DNA of 64,000 bases. It comes from Spirochaetales bacterium (lineage in GTDB: Bacteria; Spirochaetota; Spirochaetia; Treponematales; Treponemataceae). Shown here piece after piece: positions 16,371 to 25,466 of the stretch. How positions within the stretch are numbered: the stretch's first letter is position 1; each line of letters opens with the position of its first letter. The stretch spans positions 1-64,000 of the forward strand of contig JAQXNX010000021.1 of assembly GCA_029098225.1 (NCBI GenBank), in the 5' to 3' direction. The notes beneath the pieces are model-generated. The model had not been told where the DNA came from and ran no database searches. It saw nothing but the letters and a program-made list of their open reading frames with translations. The translations under genes and the position numbers were made by a program.

Positions 16371-17546
16371 ATGAAAAACAGATATTTATTCATTTTATTT
16401 ATTCTTTTTTCTCTTTCTGCAGCAGTTTATTCTCAGACTCAGGGAGAAAAATTATTTAAAGAAAATAATCCTGTTGATGCTGCCCAGGTACTTGAAAGCG
16501 AAATTCAAAAGAAAAATATTACCGAAAATACCTATAATTTTCTTGGACTTTCTTATTATCAGACTGGAGAGTTTGAAAAATCTGTAGAAGCTTTTTCCCG
16601 CGGAATAAAAGCTCAGCCAGAAAATGCGCGTATTTTATTTTTTAATCAGGGAAATTCATATTATGCCCTTCAGGATTATAATGCTGCTGCTGAATGTTTT
16701 ACCCAGGCTTTAATTGCAGATCCAGATTTTTCCGTTGTTCTTTTAAATAAAGCGAATTCTCTTTTAATGGATGATAAGCTGAAAAATGCAAGGGAAACTT
16801 ATTCTGAATATCTTAAAAAAAATCCGGATGATGTTCAGCGAGAAAAAATTACTTTAATTATTGCCGCATTGGATGAAGAAATTGCCAGACGTGAAGAAGA
16901 AGAACGCGAACGAAATAAAGCTTTGTGGGAAGCAGTAGATGCTTCAATTGAAGAAAAAAATGAAAATACAGAAGATGATTGGGAGCTTGTAGATTCTTCT
17001 ATAGATGAAGCCGAGCTTGCAAGTCTTAGCGATAAAAAAGAAGAAGTTTCTGACAATCTTTCTGAAAAGAGCTGGGAAGAAATTGCTGACTCAAAAATTT
17101 CAGAAAAACTGGAAGCACAAAATCAGAATACAGAAATTCAGGATTCTGGAGATAACTGGGAAGTAATCTCAGATAATACGCTTTCTGTAATTACTGAAGA
17201 AGAAGTTTTTGAAAACGACGAGTGGGAAGAACTTGATGAACAGTGGAAAAAAGAACAGGAAGATATAGATAAAGATTCTAAATCTGAATATGAAAAACGC
17301 AAGAAGGAACTTGAAGAACTTGCTGCAAAAAATCAAAAGACTGAAAAATCAGAACGCGGAATGACAGAAGAAGAAAAAGAAGCTTTCCGCAAACAAATTT
17401 TAGAAGATTTACAGACTTCTCAAAACGAAAGTCGTCAAAAGCTTCTGGAAGATGTAACTAATTCCCTTCAGTCAAATGATGCTTCAAGCATGAGTTCTGA
17501 TGCTGATTCTCTTATAGATTATGATTTTGAATCTGAGCTTGATTAA
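16371..17546 (+). CDS. secreted TPR protein with acidic tryptophan-motif repeats
   Basis: 391 residues. Signal peptide about 1-21, ending near VYSQ. Three or four TPR units (about 25-160; GLSYYQTGEFEKSVEAFSRG is one) precede a long acidic, probably disordered region. In that region a short motif recurs: DDWELVDSS, SWEEIADS, DNWEVISDN, DEWEELDE. The C-terminus is coiled-coil-like and Glu/Lys/Gln-rich. Likely a periplasmic interaction protein. The next TPR gene starts 2 bp after its stop, so the two are translated together. Not recognised as a named family. Confidence 0.75.
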   Translation: MKNRYLFILFILFSLSAAVYSQTQGEKLFKENNPVDAAQVLESEIQKKNITENTYNFLGLSYYQTGEFEKSVEAFSRGIKAQPENARILFFNQGNSYYALQDYNAAAECFTQALIADPDFSVVLLNKANSLLMDDKLKNARETYSEYLKKNPDDVQREKITLIIAALDEEIARREEEERERNKALWEAVDASIEEKNENTEDDWELVDSSIDEAELASLSDKKEEVSDNLSEKSWEEIADSKISEKLEAQNQNTEIQDSGDNWEVISDNTLSVITEEEVFENDEWEELDEQWKKEQEDIDKDSKSEYEKRKKELEELAAKNQKTEKSERGMTEEEKEAFRKQILEDLQTSQNESRQKLLEDVTNSLQSNDASSMSSDADSLIDYDFESELD

Positions 17547-17548
17547 TT

Positions 17549-19486
17549 ATGATAAAATTATCTGATCTTAAAAAAAATAAAAATACAATAAAAATAATAA
17601 TTCCGGGATGTATTATTATTCTTCTATTTTTGCTGTGTATTTTCAGATGTTCCTGCAAAACAGGTTCTTCAAAAAATCTCACAGAAATTTCTGAAGATAA
17701 AAATTCATCAGATTCTGCAGAAAAAAAATCTTCAAGTGCAGATAAAAAATCATCCGGCGCAGATAATTCCAGCAAAGATAAAAATTCTTCCGGCGCAGAA
17801 AATTCCAGCGCAGAAAAAAATTCTGACGTGGTTGAAGAATTATCAGACAGAGAAAATTTTCCTGACAGCGAAGAACTTTTTACTGAAGGGAAAAAATCTT
17901 CTGTTGAAGAAAATCTTTTAGAAAGAGAAGAGGTTTCCGGTGCGGAAAAAAAATCATCTGATAAAAAATCGTCTGATGAGGATAAAAATTCTTCTAAAGA
18001 TAAAAAATCCTCTAAAGATAATAATTCTACTATAGAAAATAGTGATAAAACTAAAAAATCTAAATCTGATAAAAACTCTTCAGATATTAAAAATGAATCA
18101 GAGGACAAATCAGAAAATATAAGTGCAGAAGAACATAAGGAAGATTCTGAAAATCAGAAAAAACTTAATGAACTTTATTCTCTTATGGAAGCATACGAAA
18201 ATCTGGAATCTGCTGAAGAAAAAGATAAAAATCTTGAACGTTCTCTTGAACTTGCAAAATCAATTCTTGAAAAAGACCCTGAAAATGATGCTGCTCATTA
18301 TATTCTGGCTCAGGAAGCTTTAAATAAAAAAGATTACGAAACTGCTAAAAATGAACTTGAATTTGCAATTGCGAAAAACAGAACAAATTATCTGTATTTT
18401 TACGATCTTGGAAAAATTTCTTATATTACAAAAGATTTTAATAAAGCTGCAGATTTTTTTCTTACGGCCTGTGGTTTAAACGAGTTATTTGCCCAGAGCC
18501 GCTATAATCTTGGTTTATCCTACAATAAGCTTTCAAAATTTAATGAAGCCCGTACTTCATTTGAAAAAGCTGTAGAAATAAATCCGTTTTATAAAAAAGC
18601 ATATCTGGAACTTGCGAGAGTTAATGAAAAATTAGGAAATTATGACGCAGGTGCTGCTGCTTATAAAAAAGTAATAGAGCTGGAAAGCGATAATGTAAAC
18701 GCATTAGTTGAGCTTGCTTCCTTGTGTCACGAAAGTGGAAATTTAGAAGAATCAGAAATTTATTTTCGACAGGCTTTGTCTAAAATGGACAAATCCGAAA
18801 TAAGGACTCTTACAATGTATAATCTTTCTGCAGTTCTATTGGAACAGAACAGACTTGGCGATGCAGAAAATTATGCGCTTCAGTCTTATGAAGAAAAAGA
18901 TACATTGAATAATAATGCTTCAAAAGCAAACATTGTTTACAATTATGGTTTTGTCTGTGAGAAAAATGGAAAACTTGAAAAAGCAAAACAGCTTTATTCA
19001 GTTGCAATTATGCTTAATGATTCTCATTACAAGGCAAAGGCTAATCTTGCAGGCTTGTATATGCAGGAAGAAAATTGTAATTACGAAGTTGTTATTCCGC
19101 TGTTAAAACAGTCTTATGCGCAAAATCCAAAAAGTTTTGAAGTAAATTACAACCTTGGAAATGCTTATATTGCAACAGAAAAATATGAATCTGCTTTGGA
19201 ATATTTAAATAATGCGCTGTTACTTTCTCCAGAAAACAAAGACTGTAAAATGGCAATGGCACTTGCAAATACAAAGCTTGGAAATTTTGAAGAAAGTAAA
19301 AATATTTATGAAGCCATTATCTTACAAAATACTGATTATCTTGATGCATATATAGAATATTCTAAAATGCTTATGCAGGCAAAAAATAATAAAGACGCGT
19401 TAAAGAATCTTTTGATTGTTAAGCAGAAAAATCCTGAATATCGAAAAACTGAAATTGATAGTTTAATTGCTGTACTGCAGTATTAG
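17549..19486 (+). CDS. membrane-anchored TPR protein with a Ser/Lys/Asp-rich linker
   Basis: 645 residues. A membrane helix (about 17-35, IIIPGCIIILLFLLCIF), then about 150 residues of low-complexity Ser-Lys-Asp-Glu repeats (units such as DKNSSGAENSSAEKNS), then 10 or more TPR units to the end. Probably anchored in the inner membrane with the TPRs in the periplasm. The linker is coded largely by AAA, TCT and GAT, so it is prone to slippage. Function unknown; it forms a two-gene unit with the preceding TPR protein. Confidence 0.75.
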   Translation: MIKLSDLKKNKNTIKIIIPGCIIILLFLLCIFRCSCKTGSSKNLTEISEDKNSSDSAEKKSSSADKKSSGADNSSKDKNSSGAENSSAEKNSDVVEELSDRENFPDSEELFTEGKKSSVEENLLEREEVSGAEKKSSDKKSSDEDKNSSKDKKSSKDNNSTIENSDKTKKSKSDKNSSDIKNESEDKSENISAEEHKEDSENQKKLNELYSLMEAYENLESAEEKDKNLERSLELAKSILEKDPENDAAHYILAQEALNKKDYETAKNELEFAIAKNRTNYLYFYDLGKISYITKDFNKAADFFLTACGLNELFAQSRYNLGLSYNKLSKFNEARTSFEKAVEINPFYKKAYLELARVNEKLGNYDAGAAAYKKVIELESDNVNALVELASLCHESGNLEESEIYFRQALSKMDKSEIRTLTMYNLSAVLLEQNRLGDAENYALQSYEEKDTLNNNASKANIVYNYGFVCEKNGKLEKAKQLYSVAIMLNDSHYKAKANLAGLYMQEENCNYEVVIPLLKQSYAQNPKSFEVNYNLGNAYIATEKYESALEYLNNALLLSPENKDCKMAMALANTKLGNFEESKNIYEAIILQNTDYLDAYIEYSKMLMQAKNNKDALKNLLIVKQKNPEYRKTEIDSLIAVLQY

Positions 19487-19496
19487 CTTTAAGGCG

Positions 19497-21425
19497 TCAG
19501 GTTCGTTTTACAAGCTCAAATAATTTTTCGCGTGAGAAAACTGTGTATACTGGTCTTCCATGCGGACAATGCGGATCTTCGAGTGTAAAGGCTGCTTTTA
19601 CAAGTTCTTCGGCTGTCTGTGAATCTATCATATATCCGTCTTTAATTGCAGCCTTACATGCAGTCATAGCTGCAATAGAACGTATAATCTGTTCAACTTC
19701 GACTTGTTTTTCAAAAAGAAGTGCTTTTAATTCAAATTCTGTTCCTGTCCATCTTTCCGGAACTGCAGAAATTTCCCAAAGCCCGTCTTCAACAAATTCT
19801 GTTTTAAAACCGATTTTATCAAGGCGCGGCTTTAATTTTTCCATCTGTTCGTCCTGTTTTTTAGATTCTGTAGTAATTTTGTATGGAATTAAAAGTTCCT
19901 GAGTTTTTGCATCTTCCTGAGAGTTCATAAGATTATCAAAAAGAATTCTTTCATGAACAGCATGCTGGTCAATTATATAAAGACTATTGTTTTTTTCTGC
20001 AAGAAGAAATGTTCCGAGACAAAAGCCAATAAATCGAATTTGCGTTGGAGAGACATTTTTCTGCTGAAAAGAAGCCTTTGTAATTTTAAGTTCTTCATTT
20101 TCCTGTTTTTCAATTTGCAGCTCAAGAGAAGGCTGAGCTTCATAATTTTCCTGAGATGAAAAATCATTTTGAGAGTAATAATTTTTTTGTGAAGAATAAT
20201 TATTTTGCTGCGAAAAATATTTTGCCCTGAAGTCGCTCATTTTTGAAGAAGATGAACTATTCCAGTCTGTTGTGTTTTTATAGGAAATATGTTTTTTATA
20301 TGGCGAATCGGACAATGCTGCTTCTGCATAAGCTGCGGTTGATTTTATTCCTGCAGAATTTGTCGGGCGCATTGAAGAAAAATCCGGGCGAACTTCATCT
20401 GTAGTTTTTCCTTCGGCAAAATTCTGTTGTGTGTAACGTAAGAAGAAATCTTTTATAGAAGAACTGATTGCATGATGAAGTGCAGAAATATCCGAAAATC
20501 TTGCTTCTTTTTTTGCAGGATGAATGTTAAAATCTACTAAATCTGGCCTTACATCTGCAAAAACTGCACATACAGGATATGTCCCGTTTGGAAAAAAGCC
20601 TTGTCCTCCATATTCAACAGCTTGAACAAGTGAGTATTCCTGAATTTTTCGTTTATTTACAAAAATTTGAATGTCTTTTTTATTTGTTCTGGAAACTGCT
20701 GGTTCTCCAATAACTATATTAATTTTCCATTCAGGATTTGAAGCGCTTTCTGTTCGAACAATAGTATAAAATAAATCTGATTGGAGTTCAGATGAGGTTG
20801 CGCTTATAAATCTTTCTTTAATGCTCTGATTTTTTTGAAGATTTAATTTTGTTTCTCCATCCTGAATGAATTTAAAAGCAATTTCCGGATTTGCAAGTGC
20901 TTTTTCTATAAATGTATTTTTGCACATTAAGGCTTCTGTTGCAGGCCTTTTTAAAAACTGTCTGCGTGCAGGAAAATTCTCAAAAACGCCTTCCACCTGA
21001 ACAATAGTCCCTTCACGTTCAGTGCATGGCGTTAAAATATGATCTTCTGTAATGCTTGCTTTCATCTGCCAGCTTCCGCTTATAATTGAAAGTCTTGAAA
21101 CAGCAGCAATGGAAGCAAGTGCTTCTCCTCTAAAGCCAAGTGTTGAAAGTTTTAATAAATCTTCTTCTGTAGAAATTTTACTGGTTGCATGCGGCCTTGC
21201 ACAATTCTGCAAATCTTCTTTTGTCATTCCGCAGCCATTATCAACAATCCTAATCCTGTCTATTCCTCCGCCACAAATTTCGACCGTAATATCCTGAGCA
21301 CCAGAATCTATCGCATTGTCCATAAGTTCCCGGATAATAGCATTCGGGCGGTCAATAACTTCTCCAGCTGCAATTTTTCTTGCAACTTCTGCATTAAGAG
21401 CACGGACAGGATTTTGTAAACTCAT
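19497..21425 (-). CDS. mutL: DNA mismatch repair protein MutL
   Basis: 642 residues. N-terminal GHKL ATPase has AAGEVIDRPNAIIRELMDNA, DNGCGM and TLGFRGEALASIAAVS. A Ser/Gln/Asn-rich linker (about 350-430) leads to the C-terminal dimerisation/endonuclease domain with DQHAVHERILFD, ACKAAIKDGY and CPHGRPVY. In the endonuclease motif DQHA(x)2E(x)4E the last Glu is replaced by Asp. Strand-nicking MutL proteins occur where MutH is absent. It is the last gene of xseA-xseB-mutL and overlaps xseB by 4 nt. Confidence 0.95.
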   Translation of the reverse strand: MSLQNPVRALNAEVARKIAAGEVIDRPNAIIRELMDNAIDSGAQDITVEICGGGIDRIRIVDNGCGMTKEDLQNCARPHATSKISTEEDLLKLSTLGFRGEALASIAAVSRLSIISGSWQMKASITEDHILTPCTEREGTIVQVEGVFENFPARRQFLKRPATEALMCKNTFIEKALANPEIAFKFIQDGETKLNLQKNQSIKERFISATSSELQSDLFYTIVRTESASNPEWKINIVIGEPAVSRTNKKDIQIFVNKRKIQEYSLVQAVEYGGQGFFPNGTYPVCAVFADVRPDLVDFNIHPAKKEARFSDISALHHAISSSIKDFFLRYTQQNFAEGKTTDEVRPDFSSMRPTNSAGIKSTAAYAEAALSDSPYKKHISYKNTTDWNSSSSSKMSDFRAKYFSQQNNYSSQKNYYSQNDFSSQENYEAQPSLELQIEKQENEELKITKASFQQKNVSPTQIRFIGFCLGTFLLAEKNNSLYIIDQHAVHERILFDNLMNSQEDAKTQELLIPYKITTESKKQDEQMEKLKPRLDKIGFKTEFVEDGLWEISAVPERWTGTEFELKALLFEKQVEVEQIIRSIAAMTACKAAIKDGYMIDSQTAEELVKAAFTLEDPHCPHGRPVYTVFSREKLFELVKRT

Positions 21426-21679
21426 TGTCTGGTTCCTTGAACTTCGCCTCTGTCTTCAAAAAGTTCCATTTGAGGCGGATTGTCCTTATCCAAAGGATTT
21501 GGTTCATTCATTAAAATCTGAATTTTTCCTTCTATTTCATCAAGCTGTTTTTCCATTCCATGTGCAAGCTTGATTCCTTCTTCAAAATCTTTTAAGGCAT
21601 CTTCAAGAGAAATATCCTGTCTTTTAATATCATTTGAAAGCTTTTCCAGTTTTTCAAGATTTGCTTCAAAATTATTCAT
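21422..21679 (-). CDS. xseB: exodeoxyribonuclease VII small subunit
   Basis: 85 residues. The core FEANLEKLEKLSNDIKRQD...SLEDALKDFEEGIKLA is the XseB signature. It pairs with XseA to form exonuclease VII, which degrades single-stranded DNA from both ends. It starts 18 bp after xseA and overlaps mutL in ATGA. Confidence 0.93.
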   Translation of the reverse strand: MNNFEANLEKLEKLSNDIKRQDISLEDALKDFEEGIKLAHGMEKQLDEIEGKIQILMNEPNPLDKDNPPQMELFEDRGEVQGTRQ

Positions 21680-21697
21680 ATTTCCTCCATTTTAAAG

Positions 21698-22939
21698 TTA
21701 TTCTACCTTTGCAGAAAATTCTCCTGCAGCAGGTTTTATTTTTATTTTTTGACCGGCTTTTACAATATTTGCATCGCGTATTACATTTCCGTTTTCATCG
21801 GTAACCATTGAGTATCCGCGATTAAAAATTGTCTGCGGACTGGCGTTTTCCAGAATTGTAACTGCATTTTTAATCGTCTGTCTGTAATCTTTAATTCTAT
21901 CATTTAAATTATTACGCAGGTTTTCATAACAGGTTTCAAAACGATTTAAAAGAGGCTGCTGAATATTTCTGAATCGGACTTCAAAATTTTCCGGATTAAA
22001 ATTCCTGATTAAGAGTCTTTTCTGTTCGGTTTTTTGTTTTACAGCTTCATAAATAGTCTGTTTGTAAAGGCTGATTGTATTCTGAATATCTGCTAAAAGC
22101 GGAACTGCCATTTCTGCAGCTGCAGAAGGAGTAGGGGCTCTGAAATCAGCTGAATAATCGCATAATGCCCAGTCTATTTCATGACCGACTGCAGAAATTG
22201 TTGGAATTTTAGAATTTGCTACAGCCCGTACAACACTTTCTTCGCTGAACGGAAGTAAATCTTCCAGTGATCCACCGCCTCGTCCAACAATCAGAATGTC
22301 GCATAAATGATAGAAATTTGCTGTTTCAATCATTTTTACAATAGTTTTATCTGCGCCTTCACCCTGAACAATTGCAGGAAGAACAATTACGTTTATATTT
22401 TTATTTCTTCTTTTTGTAACGTTTAAAATATCTCGGATTGCAGCACCAGTTGGACTGGTAACAACGCCAATTGTTTTTGGAAAAGCCGGAAGCTGCTTTT
22501 TTTTGTCTGAATCGAATAAACCTTCTGCGGCAAGCTTCTTTTTTCTTTCTTCAAGCATTTGAAGTATGTTGCCGCTTCCTGTATTTTCCATGCTGGTAAC
22601 AATTATCTGGTAATTTCCCTGAGGCGCATAAACAGAAAGGCTTCCAGTACAGCAGACTTTATCTCCGTCTTTTGGTTTAAATGAAAGTTTACTGGCAGCG
22701 CCACGGAAAATAACTGCTTTAATCTGCGCATTTGAATCTTTAAGCGTAAAATAGATGTGTCCTGCAGCGCTTGGCCGCCAGTTAGAAATTTCACCTTCGA
22801 TTTTTATTGTGCTGAACGAAGTTTCTAAAATTTCTTTTATATAATTTGTAATTTGAGTTACAGAAAAAACATTATTTGCAAAAAGAGCGTTCGGATTCAT
22901 TTTCCCACCAGAAACTTTGCGAGAGTCGAAAGCTTCCAC
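21698..22939 (-). CDS. xseA: exodeoxyribonuclease VII large subunit
   Basis: 413 residues. An OB-fold nucleic-acid-binding domain (about 20-120, with VTQITNYIKEILE and GEISNWRPSAAGHIYFTLKD) is followed by the catalytic domain with GVVTSPTGAAIRDI, VGRGGGSLEDLLPFSEE and SAVGHEIDWALCDY. The coiled-coil part (about 280-370) binds XseB. Length is usual. First gene of the repair operon xseA-xseB-mutL. Confidence 0.95.
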   Translation of the reverse strand: MEAFDSRKVSGGKMNPNALFANNVFSVTQITNYIKEILETSFSTIKIEGEISNWRPSAAGHIYFTLKDSNAQIKAVIFRGAASKLSFKPKDGDKVCCTGSLSVYAPQGNYQIIVTSMENTGSGNILQMLEERKKKLAAEGLFDSDKKKQLPAFPKTIGVVTSPTGAAIRDILNVTKRRNKNINVIVLPAIVQGEGADKTIVKMIETANFYHLCDILIVGRGGGSLEDLLPFSEESVVRAVANSKIPTISAVGHEIDWALCDYSADFRAPTPSAAAEMAVPLLADIQNTISLYKQTIYEAVKQKTEQKRLLIRNFNPENFEVRFRNIQQPLLNRFETCYENLRNNLNDRIKDYRQTIKNAVTILENASPQTIFNRGYSMVTDENGNVIRDANIVKAGQKIKIKPAAGEFSAKVE

Positions 22940-22990
22940 TAAAACTTACTTTATTTTATTAACTTATTCAATGGATTGCCGATAAAGAAA

Positions 22991-24526
22991 ATGATGAAAG
23001 GGATAATTATTTTTATAGAATCAGATTCAATTTATGCATCTCAAAAAGCTTTTGATGGAAAATCTGCTGTAGATTTGTCTTATGAATGGGCAAAAAAACT
23101 GGAAATGGATATTTGTACAATTTCTGAAAAACTTTCAGTTTTATCAGCTTTAGAAGAAATGTTTGATATTTGTGAAAAAAACGCTGCAAATTACGCTGTT
23201 ATTTCTTTTAACGATGTTCCATTTACAAATTTGAGTGTTACAAAGAAATTAATAGAAAATCATATTGAATATAAGGCTGAATATACTTTTTCTGATGGTT
23301 ATCCTTATGGTTTTACTCCGGAAATTATTGATAAAGGAACATTAAAGATTCTTATCGGCATGCTTAAAAATCAAGGAGAAAACAAAGAAAATAATTCTCC
23401 GCTTGCAAGAAATTTCTTATATGAGTTAATCAAAAAAGATATAAATTCTTTTGAAGTAGAGACTGTTCTTTCTGAGTCAGATTGGAGACTGTTTAGATTC
23501 AGTTTTTGCACAGAAAAAAAAGAAAATTTTATAGCCTGCAAAGAATTATATGAAAAAATAATTTCAAAATCAGAAAATGAGCTTACAGCAGACAAAATAG
23601 TAGAAAAAGCTTCGATGTTACCTTCCATTTTGAAGACAGTTCCTGGTTTTTATAATCTTCAGATCTGTTCATATGAAGAAAAATCAATTTATTCTCCATA
23701 TTATAATGAATATAAGAATAAATATTCAGAAAATCCTTCAAAAGAAAAATGTTCTTTTATGAAATTTGAAGCAATAAAAAAATTAATAAAAGAAATTTCG
23801 GAATTAAGCGAAAATGCCGTTGTTAGTCTGAGTGCTTTCGGCGAAGCTTTTTGTCATCCGCAGATAATAGAAATTATTGAAGAAATTATAAAATATAAAG
23901 GGCTATGCGTTTTTATAGAAACAAATGGACTGTTAATAAATCAGGAAATTGCAGAAAAACTTGCTGAACTTTATAAAAAATATCCTTCACAGAAAAATTT
24001 CTTTGAAAAAATCATGATTGCTGTAAAACTCGACAGCTTTTCAAAGGAAACTTATAACATAATTCATCCGGAAAGCTGTGAAACTGATTTTGAAACCGCG
24101 GTTACTGCAATTAATCTTTTAAAAAATGCTTTGCCAGGTTGTGTTTATCCTCAATTTGTAAGAATGCAGCAAAATGAAGAAGAACTTGAAAAATTCTTCC
24201 GTTACTGGAATGAAAATAACAGCGGAAAATTGATTATCCAGAAATATGACGACTATGCGGGTCTGCTTCCTCAGTATAAAGTTGCCGACTTGTCTCCTCT
24301 AGAAAGAAATGTCTGCTGGCATATCAGACGAGATATGACTGTTTTAATTAACGGCGATGTTCCTGTGTGTCACAGCTGTATTTTTTCTGATTGTGTAGGA
24401 AATGTTTTTGAAAATTCTCTGGATTCTGTCTGGAAAAAGCTGGATGATTTTGTCGTTCAGCATATAAACGGAAATTATTGTCAAAAGTGCAGGAATTGCG
24501 ATGAATACTATACCTTTAACTTTTAA
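22991..24526 (+). CDS. spiro-SPASM family protein
   Basis: About 511 residues from ATG 22991; an in-frame TTG at 22976 is possible but has no better ribosome-binding site. The N-terminal third resembles a nucleotidyltransferase-like fold. The middle resembles a radical-SAM barrel, but the place expected for CxxxCxxC reads LQICSYEEKSIYSP with only one Cys. The C-terminal SPASM-type domain keeps a Cys cluster (CWHIRRDM, VCHSCIFSDCVGN, YCQKCRNCDEYY) able to bind a 4Fe-4S centre. This matches the spirochete-restricted spiro-SPASM family. SAM chemistry is doubtful. It opens a tightly packed run ending before flaA. Confidence 0.78.
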   Translation: MMKGIIIFIESDSIYASQKAFDGKSAVDLSYEWAKKLEMDICTISEKLSVLSALEEMFDICEKNAANYAVISFNDVPFTNLSVTKKLIENHIEYKAEYTFSDGYPYGFTPEIIDKGTLKILIGMLKNQGENKENNSPLARNFLYELIKKDINSFEVETVLSESDWRLFRFSFCTEKKENFIACKELYEKIISKSENELTADKIVEKASMLPSILKTVPGFYNLQICSYEEKSIYSPYYNEYKNKYSENPSKEKCSFMKFEAIKKLIKEISELSENAVVSLSAFGEAFCHPQIIEIIEEIIKYKGLCVFIETNGLLINQEIAEKLAELYKKYPSQKNFFEKIMIAVKLDSFSKETYNIIHPESCETDFETAVTAINLLKNALPGCVYPQFVRMQQNEEELEKFFRYWNENNSGKLIIQKYDDYAGLLPQYKVADLSPLERNVCWHIRRDMTVLINGDVPVCHSCIFSDCVGNVFENSLDSVWKKLDDFVVQHINGNYCQKCRNCDEYYTFNF

Positions 24527-25466
24527 TGAACATCAGATAAAAATGAATATTCTCGGTGGGCTTGTAAATAACGATAGTTCCACACTGGATGTTTCGGTAA
24601 TTCTCTTAAATTCTATGTCGGATCTTCTTAAACCTCAGATTTTTGACAGTCTTATTCAATGTAATTTTCGTTCAATAGTTTCTATAGAGCATAATAGAGA
24701 AAATGCAAATATTGAGGATTTAGCAAAAAAATATCCGCTGATTAAATTTTTAATTCCTCTGGAAGAATCTTCTGAAGGGCAGCTTATAAATTTAGCCATG
24801 AGTGAAGTAGATTCTACTTATGTTCTGGTTTTAAGGGATACAATTCAGTTTTCTAAAAATCTTTTACCTTCGAATCTTGCTGAACGATTAATAAAATCAA
24901 ATGCTTATTGTATTGTTCCACGCCTGTTAGATTCAGGCAAAAATCCTGCATATGGAATTTTTACGCCCGGAAATGATGGGAAAAAATTTGCGATTAATGA
25001 ATCTTCAACTGTAACTGATGGAATGAAGACAATTTATCCTCCAGATTTTATTGCTTTATATAACCGCGAAAAATTTATTTCTCTTGGCGGTTATGACTGG
25101 ACTATAAAATCTCCTTACTGGCAGAATCTTGATCTTGCAATCCGTTCATGGCTTTGGGGAGAAGAAACTTTATTTTCTACAACGCTTCAGTTTACTTATC
25201 TCTCAGATTTTTCTGTACCAGACAAAACTGTGAATCTTGATTACATCCGGTATTATTTAAAAAACGAACTTCCTAAACTTAAAATGGAAACTGGAATTAT
25301 AAAAAAATCTTCGTTTTTTGTATTTTTGAATCATTCTTCCTGTGGAATTATGGAAGCAAAACGTCAGTTTAACGAGGCAAGAAAGTGGGTTCAGAAAAAT
25401 AAATATCGTTTTAAAAAGGATTTAACTCTTCTTTTATCTGAGTGGGGGGTAACTTATGAAAAGTAA
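24501..25466 (+). CDS. glycosyltransferase-like protein (GT-A fold suspected)
   Basis: 321 residues. It overlaps the spiro-SPASM gene by 26 nt; this start is preferred because AGGA lies seven bases upstream, whereas ATG 24543 has none. The order of elements resembles family 2 glycosyltransferases: VSVILLNSMSDLL, then an IKFLIPLEESSEGQLINLAM segment, STYVLVLRDT in the DxD position, and a late FISLGGYDWTIKSPYWQNLDLAIRSW stretch. A clear DxD is not visible. It overlaps the next gene by 11 nt. Acceptor and sugar unknown; context suggests a surface glycan. Confidence 0.6.
   Translation: MNTIPLTFNEHQIKMNILGGLVNNDSSTLDVSVILLNSMSDLLKPQIFDSLIQCNFRSIVSIEHNRENANIEDLAKKYPLIKFLIPLEESSEGQLINLAMSEVDSTYVLVLRDTIQFSKNLLPSNLAERLIKSNAYCIVPRLLDSGKNPAYGIFTPGNDGKKFAINESSTVTDGMKTIYPPDFIALYNREKFISLGGYDWTIKSPYWQNLDLAIRSWLWGEETLFSTTLQFTYLSDFSVPDKTVNLDYIRYYLKNELPKLKMETGIIKKSSFFVFLNHSSCGIMEAKRQFNEARKWVQKNKYRFKKDLTLLLSEWGVTYEK

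Noticed and set aside
17512-18108. 198-codon Ser/Leu/Phe-rich ORF on the minus strand
   Set aside because: It is the mirror image of the Ser/Lys/Asp repeat linker of the TPR protein; the composition is forced by that repeat.
22991-24526. Peptide-modifying radical-SAM maturase with a small precursor peptide
   Set aside because: The CxxxCxxC site is missing and no short precursor ORF lies next to it.
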